Positions 35,167-43,245 of a stretch of DNA of 64,000 nucleotides are shown one piece after another. This DNA comes from Rubritepida flocculans DSM 14296 (GTDB lineage: Bacteria; Pseudomonadota; Alphaproteobacteria; Acetobacterales; Acetobacteraceae), in the NCBI RefSeq assembly GCF_000425365.1, contig NZ_AUDH01000005.1:158915-222914 (forward strand), in the 5' to 3' direction. Made by a program: the position numbers and the translations under genes. Each line of letters begins with the position of its first letter. Within the stretch, counting starts at the first letter, position 1. The notes beneath the pieces are model-generated. The model was not told the origin of the DNA. It saw only the letters and a list, made by a program, of their open reading frames with translations, and did not search any database.

Positions 35167-35826
35167 TCAGGTGACGCCGGGGGCGGCGTCGGGGTTCACG
35201 GCGCGGGTGAGGTAGAGCTCCACCTGCGGGGCGTAGGCGTTCCACAGCGCGCGCAGGGCGGAGATGGCCTCCGGCGCCTCGTCCACGCGCAGATCGACGA
35301 GCGGGAAGACCTCGCGCTCCACCACCAGCAGCGCGGCGGAGATCACGGGCCGGCCCTCGCCGCCCGCCGCCTCGCCCGCCTCCAGCGCGCGCATCAGCCG
35401 CTCGGCCAGCGGCTCCGCCTCGGCGGCGAGGAAGGCCTCGGCCATGGCCGCGGGCACGCGCTCGTTCGCCAGGATGTTGCCCAGCGCCACGCAGTCCCGC
35501 CCATGCGCCGCGCCGAGCGCGGGCTTGACCTTCGCGCCGTGGAAATGCGCCGTGCGGCCGTGGCGGTCCATGACGGCAAGCTGGCGCCAGCCGTGATCGG
35601 GGGTGGAGGCGACGAGGGCGGCCAGCGTCTCCTCGGCCGAGCAGCCGGAGGCGAGCAGATCGAGCCCGCGCGGCCCGAGGCGCGGATCGGTGCGGTGCTG
35701 CGTCAGGATCGCGCCCAGCCCGGCCCTGGCGTGCGGCACCCGCGACCCGACCGCGAGGCTCGATGTGGTCACGGCGCAGCCGAACTGCCCCGTGCGCGCG
35801 CAGCGACCGATCAGCGAATAGGTCAT
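35167..35826 (-). CDS. DUF1028 family protein
   Basis: 219 residues, a member of the DUF1028 family. It begins MTYSLIGRCARTGQFGCAVTTSSLAVGSRVPHAR, a start strongly conserved in the family and resembling an Ntn-hydrolase N-terminus (residue 2 is Thr). Later blocks are GLGAILTQHRTDPRLGPRGLDLL, HFHGAKVKPALGAAHG and CVALGNILANERVPAAM. Function is not established; members often occur with peptide transporters and amidohydrolases, as here. First gene of the minus-strand transporter operon, divergent from the M20 peptidase. Confidence 0.88.
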   Translation of the reverse strand: MTYSLIGRCARTGQFGCAVTTSSLAVGSRVPHARAGLGAILTQHRTDPRLGPRGLDLLASGCSAEETLAALVASTPDHGWRQLAVMDRHGRTAHFHGAKVKPALGAAHGRDCVALGNILANERVPAAMAEAFLAAEAEPLAERLMRALEAGEAAGGEGRPVISAALLVVEREVFPLVDLRVDEAPEAISALRALWNAYAPQVELYLTRAVNPDAAPGVT

Positions 35827-35963
35827 GCACCGCCCCCTCTGCCGCGCATGGGAAAGCCTGGCGCGGCGAATGTCCAGCCTTGCGTGCGCGGCGCGCGGGC
35901 CGGCAGCGGAGCGTGCCTCGCGGGAAGCGGCCTTGGCGCGACGCTGCGCGGGATGAGGCGGGA

Positions 35964-35995
35964 AGAGCGGTTTCCCGTCATCCGGAAACCGCTCT
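35964..35995. repeat. 32-base palindrome, possible IS-derived element
   Basis: AGAGCGGTTTCC and GGAAACCGCTCT are perfect 12-base arms around an 8-base loop, between divergent DUF1028 and M20 genes and 12 bases before the M20 ATG. The left arm and loop match the IS630-family end at 63661 in 14 of 19 positions by eye (GAGC..TTTC.C.TCAT). TA follows the right arm. It may be a MITE-like remnant, or serve as a regulatory hairpin. Confidence 0.55.
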
Positions 35996-36007
35996 AGCCT
36001 CGCCGCC

Positions 36008-37183
36008 ATGACCGAGATCCGCCGCCTCGCCGCCGCCCTGGACGCCGCGCTGCCCGCGCTGCTCGACCTCGCCGAGCACACGGTGAACACCGACAGCGGC
36101 ACGCATCACGCGCCGGGGGTGGAGGCCGTCTCCACCCTCTGGGCGGAGCGGCTCGCGGCGGAGGGCTTCGCGCTGGAGCGCACCCCCCTGCCCGGCTTCG
36201 GCCCGCAGGTGACGGCGCGGCTTGCACCCGGGGGGAACGGCCCGCGGCTGCTGCTGCTCGGCCATGCCGACACGGTCTGGCCCGCCGGCACGGTGGCGGG
36301 CTGGCCCTTCGCGCGGAACGGGGAGTGGCTGACCGGCCCGGGCGTGGGCGACATGAAGACCAATGTGGCCATGGCGATCCACGCCCTGTCCGTGCTGCGC
36401 GGGGCGGGCGCGCTCGGCGGGCTCTCGGCCGTCACCTTCTGCATCGTCCCCGACGAGGAAATCGGCTCGCCCGGCAGCCGCGCCTGGCTGGAGGCGGAGG
36501 CACGCCGGGCCGATCTCTGCCTGACGCTGGAACCCTGCCGGCCGGGCGGGGGCGTGGTGATCGGCCGCGGGGCGGTGGGCGCCGTCTATGTGCGCGCCGA
36601 AGGGGTGACGGCGCATTGCGGCGCGGCGCGCGAACAGGGGGCGAGCGCGCTGGCCGCGCTGGCCGCGCTCGTCGCGCCCATCGAGGCGCTGGGCGACCCC
36701 GCCTCGGGGCTTTCGGCCACGGTGGGCATCCTGCGCGGCGGCGATGCGCGGCAGGTGGTGCCGGGCTGGGCCGAGATGCACATCGACCTGCGCGCGCCCG
36801 ACGACGCCTCCGCCGAGGCGCTGCTGGCCGCGCTGCGTGCGCTGCTGGCACGCCCGCCGGCCGATCCGCGCGTGAGGATCGCGGTGCAGGGCGGCTTCAC
36901 GCGCCCCGCCTTCCCCACCCATGCCGGCACGCGCGCCCTGCTGGCGAAGGCCGAGGCGCTGGGCGCCGCGCTCGGCGCGCCGGTCTTCGGCCTCGTCTCG
37001 CGCGGCGGATCGGACGGCAGCTTCGCCGCGCGGCTGGGCGTGCCCACCCTCGACGGGCTCGGCCCCGTCACGCACGAGGTGTGTTCGCGGCGCGAGCGGG
37101 TGGAGCTCTCCTCCATCGTGCCGCGCGCGGCGATCCTCGCGGGGCTGATCGAGGCGGCGGCCGAGGGCTCGCTGGGGCTCTAG
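36008..37183 (+). CDS. M20 family metallopeptidase (carboxypeptidase G2-like)
   Basis: Zinc-dependent exopeptidase/deacylase, 391 residues. Metal and catalytic residues lie in LLLLGHADTVWPAG (about 80-93), GPGVGDMKTNVAMAI (about 113-127), CIVPDEEIGSPGSR, and near the C-terminus GPVTHEVCSRRERV. The lid domain begins near 190. Divergent from the DUF1028/Dpp operon, it plausibly cleaves imported peptides or N-acyl amino acids. Its TAG stop overlaps, in the palindrome CTAG, the stop of the convergent gene. Confidence 0.92.
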   Translation: MTEIRRLAAALDAALPALLDLAEHTVNTDSGTHHAPGVEAVSTLWAERLAAEGFALERTPLPGFGPQVTARLAPGGNGPRLLLLGHADTVWPAGTVAGWPFARNGEWLTGPGVGDMKTNVAMAIHALSVLRGAGALGGLSAVTFCIVPDEEIGSPGSRAWLEAEARRADLCLTLEPCRPGGGVVIGRGAVGAVYVRAEGVTAHCGAAREQGASALAALAALVAPIEALGDPASGLSATVGILRGGDARQVVPGWAEMHIDLRAPDDASAEALLAALRALLARPPADPRVRIAVQGGFTRPAFPTHAGTRALLAKAEALGAALGAPVFGLVSRGGSDGSFAARLGVPTLDGLGPVTHEVCSRRERVELSSIVPRAAILAGLIEAAAEGSLGL

Positions 37184-37992
37184 CTGCCCACCTTCAGCGT
37201 GCTCGTCAGCCCGCGCAGGCAGGCGAGGATGGAGAGCGGCGTGATCCTGCCCGTGCGCGGGTTCTCCTCGCTCGGCACGTTCTCGATGGTCATGGACAGG
37301 CGCGCGGAGGCGGCCTCGACGAGAATGGTGTGCTTGTTGCGCGTCTGCGCGGGGTCGGCCCAGATCTCGACCATGGTGCGCTCCGGCCCGATGCCGGCGA
37401 GCGCGAGTGCGGCCGCCACGTTCACATTGGCCGGGAAGCCCTGCGCCGCGTCATAGGCGTTGCCGCGGAAGACGCAGGCGGGTTCGGCGATCGCGGCCAC
37501 ATCGATGCCGTGCTGCTCCAGATAGGGCGCGCCGGCGAGGCCGCGCGGCGGCTTGCGCGTCTGGATGGTCACGCTCTCCACCTCGCCCTCGGCCGCCGCG
37601 CGCACCGCGTCGAGGCCGAGCAGCGCGCCGGTGGGCACGACGATGCGCGCGCCCGTGCGCTTCGCCTCCTCGACGAGCTGCATGCGCGGCAGCAGCGCAC
37701 CGACGCTGGAGGGAACGAAGATGCGCCCGCGCGCGATGGCGGCGCGCGCCACCTCCTCGAACACGGCGGCCGGGGCGGCCTCCACCACGATGTCGGCGTC
37801 GTCGGCCAGCGCGGCGAGGGGCACGAGCTTCGGCCTGCTGCGGAAGCCGGCCAGCCTGGCCTCCGCCTTCGCCCGATCCCGCGCGCTGACGGCGACGAGG
37901 CGCAACCCCTCCACGCCCCGATCCAGCGCCTTGGCCAGATGCAGCCCGATCGCGCCCAGCCCCGCGATGCCGACCTTGAGTTCGCCCGCCAT
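37180..37992 (-). CDS. Aspartate dehydrogenase-like protein
   Basis: 270 residues. N-terminal Rossmann motif VGIAGLGAIGLHLAKAL; then the AspDH block FVPSSVGALLPRMQLVEEA and RIVVPTGALLGLDAVRAAAEG, followed by the catalytic-domain stretch GNAYDAAQGFPANVNVAAALALAG. Such enzymes reversibly deaminate aspartate to oxaloacetate or iminoaspartate (NAD synthesis in some species). No nadA or nadC lies nearby; the peptide-uptake context favours amino-acid catabolism. ATG 37992 is chosen; another ATG three codons upstream (38001) is possible. Stop overlaps the M20 stop. Confidence 0.85.
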   Translation of the reverse strand: MAGELKVGIAGLGAIGLHLAKALDRGVEGLRLVAVSARDRAKAEARLAGFRSRPKLVPLAALADDADIVVEAAPAAVFEEVARAAIARGRIFVPSSVGALLPRMQLVEEAKRTGARIVVPTGALLGLDAVRAAAEGEVESVTIQTRKPPRGLAGAPYLEQHGIDVAAIAEPACVFRGNAYDAAQGFPANVNVAAALALAGIGPERTMVEIWADPAQTRNKHTILVEAASARLSMTIENVPSEENPRTGRITPLSILACLRGLTSTLKVGS

Positions 37993-38096
37993 GCGCCCCA
38001 CCCCCGGAAACAGGAAAGCCGCGATGCGCGAGGCACCGCGGCTCCTCGATGGCCCGTCCGGCCGCGCGGCGCAAGGCCGCGCGGGCGCGCGTCATA

Positions 38097-38143
38097 CCAG
38101 CGGCCGCTTGCATTGACCGCTGAAGCTGCGGCGCGGCCGCTGG
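38097..38143. repeat. Inverted repeat, 11-base perfect arms
   Basis: CCAGCGGCCGC (38097-38107) and GCGGCCGCTGG (38133-38143) flank 25 bases in the 232-base gene-free gap between the aspartate dehydrogenase start and the cynS stop. The arms contain NotI-like GCGGCCGC. Possible terminator or protein site; nothing else recognisable is in this gap besides the stem at 38225. Confidence 0.45.
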
Positions 38144-38224
38144 CATCCCTTTGTCTTGGCACGCCGCCCCCCACCGGGTTCCAAGGCGGCTTGCCGCGTT
38201 GGGTGGTGGCAACCCGGCGTGCGC

Positions 38225-38254
38225 GATACGTCCGGCGAAGCCGCCGGCCGTATC
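38225..38254 (-). terminator. Hairpin overlapping the cynS stop
   Basis: GATACG-T-CCGGCG, loop AAGC, CGCCGG-C-CGTATC: two 6-base perfect segments per arm separated by one mismatch. The stem starts within the cynS stop codon, ideal for 3' end formation of the cyn operon, but lacks a U-run. Confidence 0.45.
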
Positions 38255-38735
38255 ACTCCTCCTTGTAGCCGTAGGCCGGGATGCCCTGCTCGTTGCCGTA
38301 ATACTTGTAGGGCAGGAACTTGCCCGTCATGGTGATCTTCACGCGGTCGCCCTTCTCGTGCGCCATGCGCTCGAACTCGAAGTCGAAGTCGATGGCGGAC
38401 ATGATGCCATCGCCGAACTCCTCCTCGATCAGCGCCTTCCAGGCGGGGCCGTTGACCATCACCATCTCGTAGAAGCGGTAGATCAGCGGGTCGGTGGGCG
38501 GCATGGGCGTGCCGCGATAGGGCACCTCGTTCAGCATGCGCTCCTCCGCCTCGCTGAGGCCGAAGAGCTTCGCGGCCTTGGCCGCCAGCGGCTTCACCAG
38601 CTTCATCTGGCCGAGCAGCGCGCCCACGATCAGCGTGGGCGCCACGCCGCCGATCTCCTCGCAGATGTATTTCCAGCTCCAGCCCTTCTCGCGCTTGATG
38701 TCGAGGATCTTCTCGGTGAGGTCGGCGCGCGTCAT
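38253..38735 (-). CDS. cynS: Cyanate hydratase (cyanase)
   Basis: Decomposes cyanate with bicarbonate to CO2 and carbamate, which yields ammonia. 160 residues, usual length. The N-terminal helical DNA-binding-like domain (ADLTEKILDIKREKGWSW) and the C-terminal decamer active site show the full set R87, E90 (IYRFYEMVMVNG) and S113 (GIMSAIDFDF). ATG 38735 follows AGGAG at eight bases; longer frames are artefacts. It lies 38 bases after the ATPase gene, so transporter and enzyme form one operon. No cynT-type carbonic anhydrase or cynR regulator is adjacent. Confidence 0.97.
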   Translation of the reverse strand: MTRADLTEKILDIKREKGWSWKYICEEIGGVAPTLIVGALLGQMKLVKPLAAKAAKLFGLSEAEERMLNEVPYRGTPMPPTDPLIYRFYEMVMVNGPAWKALIEEEFGDGIMSAIDFDFEFERMAHEKGDRVKITMTGKFLPYKYYGNEQGIPAYGYKEE

Positions 38736-38773
38736 CGCGGTCACTCCTGTGGGTCGTCGGCGGTGGTGGGAAA

Positions 38774-39637
38774 TCAGGCGGCGGCGGGCGCCACCACGGG
38801 CGGGCGGCGGGCGTCCCAGCCCTCGGGCGGCTTGCCGGCCAGGGTGCGGCTGCGGGTGATCAGGAAATCCATGATGTGGTCGCGCAGCGCGTGGTAGCCG
38901 GGCATGTGGTGCAGGTTCGCGCGCTCGCGCGGGCGCGGCAGCGTGTTGTGGACGATCTCCGCCACCCGCGCCTCGGGGCCGTTGGTCATCAGCAGGATGC
39001 GGTCGGCGAGCAGGATGGCCTCGTCCACGCCGTGGGTGATCATGAAGGCCGTCTGCCCCGCCTCGGTGACGAGGCGGCTCACCTCCTCCTGCAGCGTGCC
39101 GCGCGTGAGCGCATCCAGCGCGCTGAAGGGCTCGTCCATCAGCAGCAGCTTGGGGTTCACGGCCAGCGCGCGCGCGATGCCCACGCGCTGCTTCATGCCG
39201 CCCGAGAGCTGGGCGGGCTTGCGCTCCGCCGCCTGGGCGAGCCCCACGCGGGAGAGGGCGGCGCGCGCCGCCTCGCGCACGCGGCCCCTCTCCCAGTCGG
39301 GATGGCGGCAGGAGACGGCGAAGGCCACATTCTCCAGCGCCGAGAGCCAGGGCATCAGCGCATGGCCCTGGAAGATCACCGCGCGGTCGAGCGAGGGGCC
39401 CGTGATCTCGCGCCCGTCCACCACCACCGCGCCCTCGCTCGGCTGGTCGAGCCCGGCGAGGATGTTGAGGATCGTCGTCTTGCCGCAGCCCGAATGGCCG
39501 ACGAGGCAGACGAACTCGCCGCGCTCGATGTGGAACCACACGTCCTCGAACACGGTCAGGCCCGGGAAGCGGCGCGCGATCCCCTCGATGGAGACGTAGC
39601 GCGCCGCGGCGGGCAGCGGGGGGGTCATCGCGTTCAT
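38774..39637 (-). CDS. Cyanate/nitrate-type ABC transporter ATPase
   Basis: NrtD/CynD/SsuB-family ATPase, 287 residues. Walker A GHSGCGKTT, Q-loop FQGHALMPWLSALENVAF, signature LSGGMKQR, Walker B KLLLMDEPFSALDALTR. A C-terminal tail of about 45 residues (HMPGYHALRDHIMDFLITRS) is typical of the nitrate/cyanate group. ATG 39637 overlaps the permease stop (ATGA). Linkage to cynS makes cyanate the likely substrate. Confidence 0.93.
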   Translation of the reverse strand: MNAMTPPLPAAARYVSIEGIARRFPGLTVFEDVWFHIERGEFVCLVGHSGCGKTTILNILAGLDQPSEGAVVVDGREITGPSLDRAVIFQGHALMPWLSALENVAFAVSCRHPDWERGRVREAARAALSRVGLAQAAERKPAQLSGGMKQRVGIARALAVNPKLLLMDEPFSALDALTRGTLQEEVSRLVTEAGQTAFMITHGVDEAILLADRILLMTNGPEARVAEIVHNTLPRPRERANLHHMPGYHALRDHIMDFLITRSRTLAGKPPEGWDARRPPVVAPAAA

Positions 39638-40482
39638 TCCTGCCACGCCACCCAGAGCGCGACGAGGCCGAGCAGCCGGTCGAGCGCGAGGCCCACGAGG
39701 CCGATCATCAGGATGGCGATCACGATGTCGGCGATGGAGAGGTTGTTCCACTGGTTCCAGACCCAGTAGCCGATGCCCGTGCCGCCCACGAGCATCTCCG
39801 CCGCCACGATCACGAGCCAGGCGATGCCGATGGAGATGCGCATGCCCGTGAGGATCGTCGGCGCGGCGGCGGGCAGGATCACGCGCAGCGCGGTCTTCCA
39901 GCGGCCGGCCTCCAGCGTGCGCGCGACGTTCAGCCACTCGCGCCGGACGCTGGCCACGCCGAAGGCCGTGTTGAGCAGCATGGGCCAGACCGAGCAGATG
40001 AAGATGACGAAGATGGAGGAGATGCTGCTGTCCTTGATCGTGTAGAGCGCGAGCGGCATCCAGGCGAGCGGCGAGACGGGCCGCAGCACCTGGATGAAGG
40101 GGTTGAGCGCCGCGTTGAGCAGCGGGCTCATGCCGATCAGGAATCCGAGCGGGATCGCGACCAGCGCCGCCAGCGTGAAGCCCGCCGCGACGCGCCAGAG
40201 CGACCAGGCGATCTGAATGCCGATGCCCTGGTCGTTCGTGCCGCGCTGGTGGAAGGGATCGGAGAGCAGGTAGAGAAGGCGCGCGCCGATCTCCGAGGGC
40301 GCGGGCATCGCGCTCTGCCCGCCCGCGGCCGCGGCGGGGCTGAGCAGCGCCGCAAGCTCGGGATCCACGGCGGGCCCGCCGGTGGCGGCGCCCTTCACCG
40401 CCATCTCCCAGCCGAACAGCAGCGCGGCGAGCAGCGCGAGAGAGAGCGCCGCCGCGCGCCAGAAGGGAACGCCCGCCGTCAT
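39634..40482 (-). CDS. Cyanate/nitrate-type ABC transporter permease
   Basis: Inner-membrane permease of the NrtB/CynB family, 282 residues. N-terminal helix (about 10-28), then LRPVSPLAWMPLALYTIKDSS, VRREWLNVARTLEAGRWKTALRVILPAAAPTIL (EAA-type loop) and GIAWLVIVAAEMLVGGTGIGYWVWNQWN. Its ATG lies four bases after the binding-protein stop. Confidence 0.94.
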   Translation of the reverse strand: MTAGVPFWRAAALSLALLAALLFGWEMAVKGAATGGPAVDPELAALLSPAAAAGGQSAMPAPSEIGARLLYLLSDPFHQRGTNDQGIGIQIAWSLWRVAAGFTLAALVAIPLGFLIGMSPLLNAALNPFIQVLRPVSPLAWMPLALYTIKDSSISSIFVIFICSVWPMLLNTAFGVASVRREWLNVARTLEAGRWKTALRVILPAAAPTILTGMRISIGIAWLVIVAAEMLVGGTGIGYWVWNQWNNLSIADIVIAILMIGLVGLALDRLLGLVALWVAWQE

Positions 40483-40486
40483 CGCC

Positions 40487-41839
40487 TCAGTTCCGGCGGA
40501 TGGCGAAGCCCGCCATATAGGCCTCGGGCTGGCGCGGGTCGAAACTGCGGCCGAGGATGGTCTCGGTGCGCAGCGGGCTCTCCGGCACGGCGAGGCCGAG
40601 ATCGCGCATCGCGCGGCCGGCGTCGAGGGCGAGGAAGGTCTGCTCCGCCACCGCCGCCCAGTCCACGTCGCGCTGAAGCTGGTTCCAGCGGCGCATCTGG
40701 GTGAGGATCCAGATCGCCATGGAATGCCAGGGGAAGGGGTCGAAGCCGATCCGGTTGGGCTGGCGCACCACCTGGCCGAGCCCGTTGGCGAAGGTGCCGG
40801 TCAGCACCTGCTCCACCACCGTCAGCGGCTGGTTGAGGTAGTTCGGCCCGTGGATGGCGTTCGCCACCTCGCGCCGGTTGGCCGGGTTGTCGGAATAGGC
40901 GGTGGCCTCGACGATGGCGCGCAGCAGCGCGGCGTAGGTGTTGGGCGTGTCCGTCACCATGCTGCGCGGCACGGCGAAGGCGCAGCAGGGATGCCCGTCC
41001 CAGAGCTCGCGCGTGAGCACATGGATGAAGCCCACGCCGTCGAACACCGCGCGCTGGTTGAAGGGGTCGGGGCCCAGGAAGCCGTCGATGTTGTCCGCGC
41101 GCAGATTGGCCACCATCTCGGGCGGCGGCACGGCGCGGATCTGGATGTCGCGGTCGGGGTCGAGGCCGTGTTCGGCGACCAGGGCGCGCAGCAGGTAGTT
41201 GTGGATCGAGAAGTCGAAGGGCACGGCGAAGCGGAAGCCGCGCCAGTCGCGCGGGTTGCGGCGCTCGCGGTGCTTGTTGGCGAGCGTGATGGCCTGGCCG
41301 TTGATGTTCTCGATGGCGGCCACCGCGAAGGGGATGGGCTGGGCCACCCCGATGCCGAGCGACATCGCCACCGGCATGGGGGCCAGCATGTGCGCCGCAT
41401 CGTATTCGCGCGCGATGGAGCGGTCGCGGATCACCGCCCAGCCGGCGGTGCGGATCACCTCCACGTTCAGCCCATGGCGGCGATAGAAGCCCATCGGGTC
41501 TGCCATGATGATGGGCGTGGCGCAGGTGATGGGGATGAAGCCGATCTTGAGATCGCGCTTCTCGGGCGCGCCGCTCCCTTGGGCCAGGGCCTCGCGGGCG
41601 TCGCCGAGCGGCAGCACGCCCTCCAGCGCCGCGAGCAGCGTGCCGGCGCCGAAGGCGTTCAGCAGGGTGCGGCGCGTGGCGGGGTTGGGGAAGGCCGCGC
41701 GAAGCGCCGCCTCGTTCACCGCCTGGCCGAAGGCGCCGGTGCCGTCCGCCGGGGCCTCGGCGCATCGGAAGCCGGCTCCATGGGTCTGGCCGCAGGCGCA
41801 GGCGGTGGCGGTGCTGTCGCGTCCGAAGAGGCGGGCCAT
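40487..41839 (-). CDS. Cyanate/nitrate-type ABC substrate-binding protein
   Basis: NrtA/CmpA/CynA-like periplasmic binding protein, 450 residues from ATG 41839 (GGGAG upstream; an earlier in-frame start at 41893 is less likely). The N-terminus is unusual: Cys14, Cys16 and Cys26 (ACACGQTHGAGFRC) and about 60 residues precede a twin-Arg segment TRRTLLNAFGAGTLLAAL. The mature part shows KIGFIPITCATPIIMADPMGFYRRHGL and NIDGFLGPDPFNQRAVF. First gene of the cyn operon. Family members bind nitrate, bicarbonate or cyanate; cynS nearby favours cyanate. Confidence 0.92.
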   Translation of the reverse strand: MARLFGRDSTATACACGQTHGAGFRCAEAPADGTGAFGQAVNEAALRAAFPNPATRRTLLNAFGAGTLLAALEGVLPLGDAREALAQGSGAPEKRDLKIGFIPITCATPIIMADPMGFYRRHGLNVEVIRTAGWAVIRDRSIAREYDAAHMLAPMPVAMSLGIGVAQPIPFAVAAIENINGQAITLANKHRERRNPRDWRGFRFAVPFDFSIHNYLLRALVAEHGLDPDRDIQIRAVPPPEMVANLRADNIDGFLGPDPFNQRAVFDGVGFIHVLTRELWDGHPCCAFAVPRSMVTDTPNTYAALLRAIVEATAYSDNPANRREVANAIHGPNYLNQPLTVVEQVLTGTFANGLGQVVRQPNRIGFDPFPWHSMAIWILTQMRRWNQLQRDVDWAAVAEQTFLALDAGRAMRDLGLAVPESPLRTETILGRSFDPRQPEAYMAGFAIRRN

Positions 41840-41991
41840 GGCAATCTCCCTGTGCGTGGCGAGGAGATGCCCGTGGCGGCGACCCTGGTCCATGCCGCGC
41901 GAGAAGGCAAAACGCCGGATCGGGATGCTTTCTGCCTATCCGGCAGGCAATCCGCCGGCTATTGCCGCCGGCTCGGGCGGGCTGGCCGCGC

Positions 41992-43194
41992 TCAGCGCGC
42001 CGGCTGCGCCACCGCCCCCCGCGGCCCGATTCCACGCCAGGAGAGCGCGAGACCGCCCGCGAGCCCGAAGGCCGGGCGCAGCCACAGCCCCACGGCATTG
42101 CCCGCCAGCGCCGCCGGCAGCCAGAGCCAGCCATGCAGGCTGCCCGAGAAGGCCCCGCCCAGGAAGGCGCCGATGTTGCAGCCGTTGGCGAGCACCGCCC
42201 CCACCCCGAGCAGCCCGCCTCCCAGCACCCCCGCGAGCGCCGGCCGCAGCCCGGGCCAGGGCCCGCCGCGCAGGAAGCGCCCCGCAAGCCCCGCCGCCAC
42301 CGCCGCGCCCGCGATCACGCCGAGATTCATCACCCCCGTGCGGTCCTGATCGAGCGGGCGGAACAGCAGCTCGGCCCGCGTCGGCTCCTCCCAATAGGGC
42401 CAGAAGGCGGGCTCGCCCCAGCCGGTCGCCTCCAGCAGCCGCGAGCCCCAGAGCGGCAGCGCCGAGGTGATGGCCCAGGGCCGCCCCAGCAGCCAAAGCG
42501 TGGCGACATCCAGCAACGCGAGGCCCAGCGCGCCGAGCAGGAGCCAGCGCCCCGCGGGGCTGTCCACCAGCCGCTCCACCGCCCCGTGCCGCCGCCTTTC
42601 CCAGGCGTTCAGCCCGAGCCAGAGCAGCGCCACGAGCAGCAGCCCCGCCGCCAGTGTCCCCGCCCAGCCGAGACTCTCGGGCAGGCGCACCGGGGGAAGG
42701 TTGGGCCAGCCCTCGGTCAGCGGCAGCGCCCAGGCCATCAGCGTCGCCCCCGCCACGAAACCGAGCAGGGTGAGCCATGGCCGCGCCTCGCCCGTGCCGG
42801 CCGTGAACAGCGCGCCCGAGGCGCAGCCCGCGCCGAGCTGCATCCCCACCCCGAATAGGAAGGCCCCCAGAATCAACGCCGCGCCGACGGGAAAATACAG
42901 CCCCCGTACCGGCTGCCCGAACAGCTCCCCGGCCGCCAGGCTGGGCAGGAAGAGCAGCAGCCCGGCGGCCAGCGCGAGCAGGATGGCCCGCGCCCCGGCC
43001 CCGCGCCCCTCGGCGATCAAGCGCCGGAAGGCCGCGGCGAAGCTGAAGCTGGCGGCGAGCAGCAGCGCGCCGATCGCCGCGCCCAGAATCCAGTGGGGCA
43101 GCAGCCCCGCACCGGGGCCGGCGCCGAACCACCACAGGCCGGCGGAGAAGGGCAGGAGGGCGAGCAGGGGTCGCGGGGAGAGAATAGCACGCAT
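41992..43194 (-). CDS. YeeE/YedE family sulfur-compound transporter
   Basis: Integral membrane protein of about nine to ten helices, 400 residues, related to the thiosulfate transporter TsuA (YeeE). The two conserved Cys motifs of the family are present: QLGAGCASGALFTAGTG (about 115) and LANGCNIGAFLGGAF (about 340). In YeeE these cysteines relay thiosulfate. The start codon lies inside a perfect 11-base inverted repeat, suggesting tight control. It is 51 bases from the SDR gene and separated by about 150 bases from the cyn operon; that gap (41840-41991) shows only weak short inverted repeats. Confidence 0.9.
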   Translation of the reverse strand: MRAILSPRPLLALLPFSAGLWWFGAGPGAGLLPHWILGAAIGALLLAASFSFAAAFRRLIAEGRGAGARAILLALAAGLLLFLPSLAAGELFGQPVRGLYFPVGAALILGAFLFGVGMQLGAGCASGALFTAGTGEARPWLTLLGFVAGATLMAWALPLTEGWPNLPPVRLPESLGWAGTLAAGLLLVALLWLGLNAWERRRHGAVERLVDSPAGRWLLLGALGLALLDVATLWLLGRPWAITSALPLWGSRLLEATGWGEPAFWPYWEEPTRAELLFRPLDQDRTGVMNLGVIAGAAVAAGLAGRFLRGGPWPGLRPALAGVLGGGLLGVGAVLANGCNIGAFLGGAFSGSLHGWLWLPAALAGNAVGLWLRPAFGLAGGLALSWRGIGPRGAVAQPAR

Positions 43195-43209
43195 GGCAGC
43201 GTGCTATTC
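43182..43209. promoter_or_regulatory. Perfect 11-base inverted repeat covering the YeeE start codon
   Basis: GAATAGCACGC (43182-43192) and GCGTGCTATTC (43199-43209) flank six bases. The ATG of the transporter gene (43194-43192, minus) lies in the loop and first arm base. As DNA it is a typical dimeric repressor operator; as RNA it would bury the initiation site in a hairpin. The stretch just upstream (43210-43245) is AT-rich and includes the palindrome TTTTCGAAAA (43235-43244), consistent with a promoter. Confidence 0.65.
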
Positions 43210-43245
43210 CAGAATATCACTCTACGCAAGTGTATTTTCGAAAAA

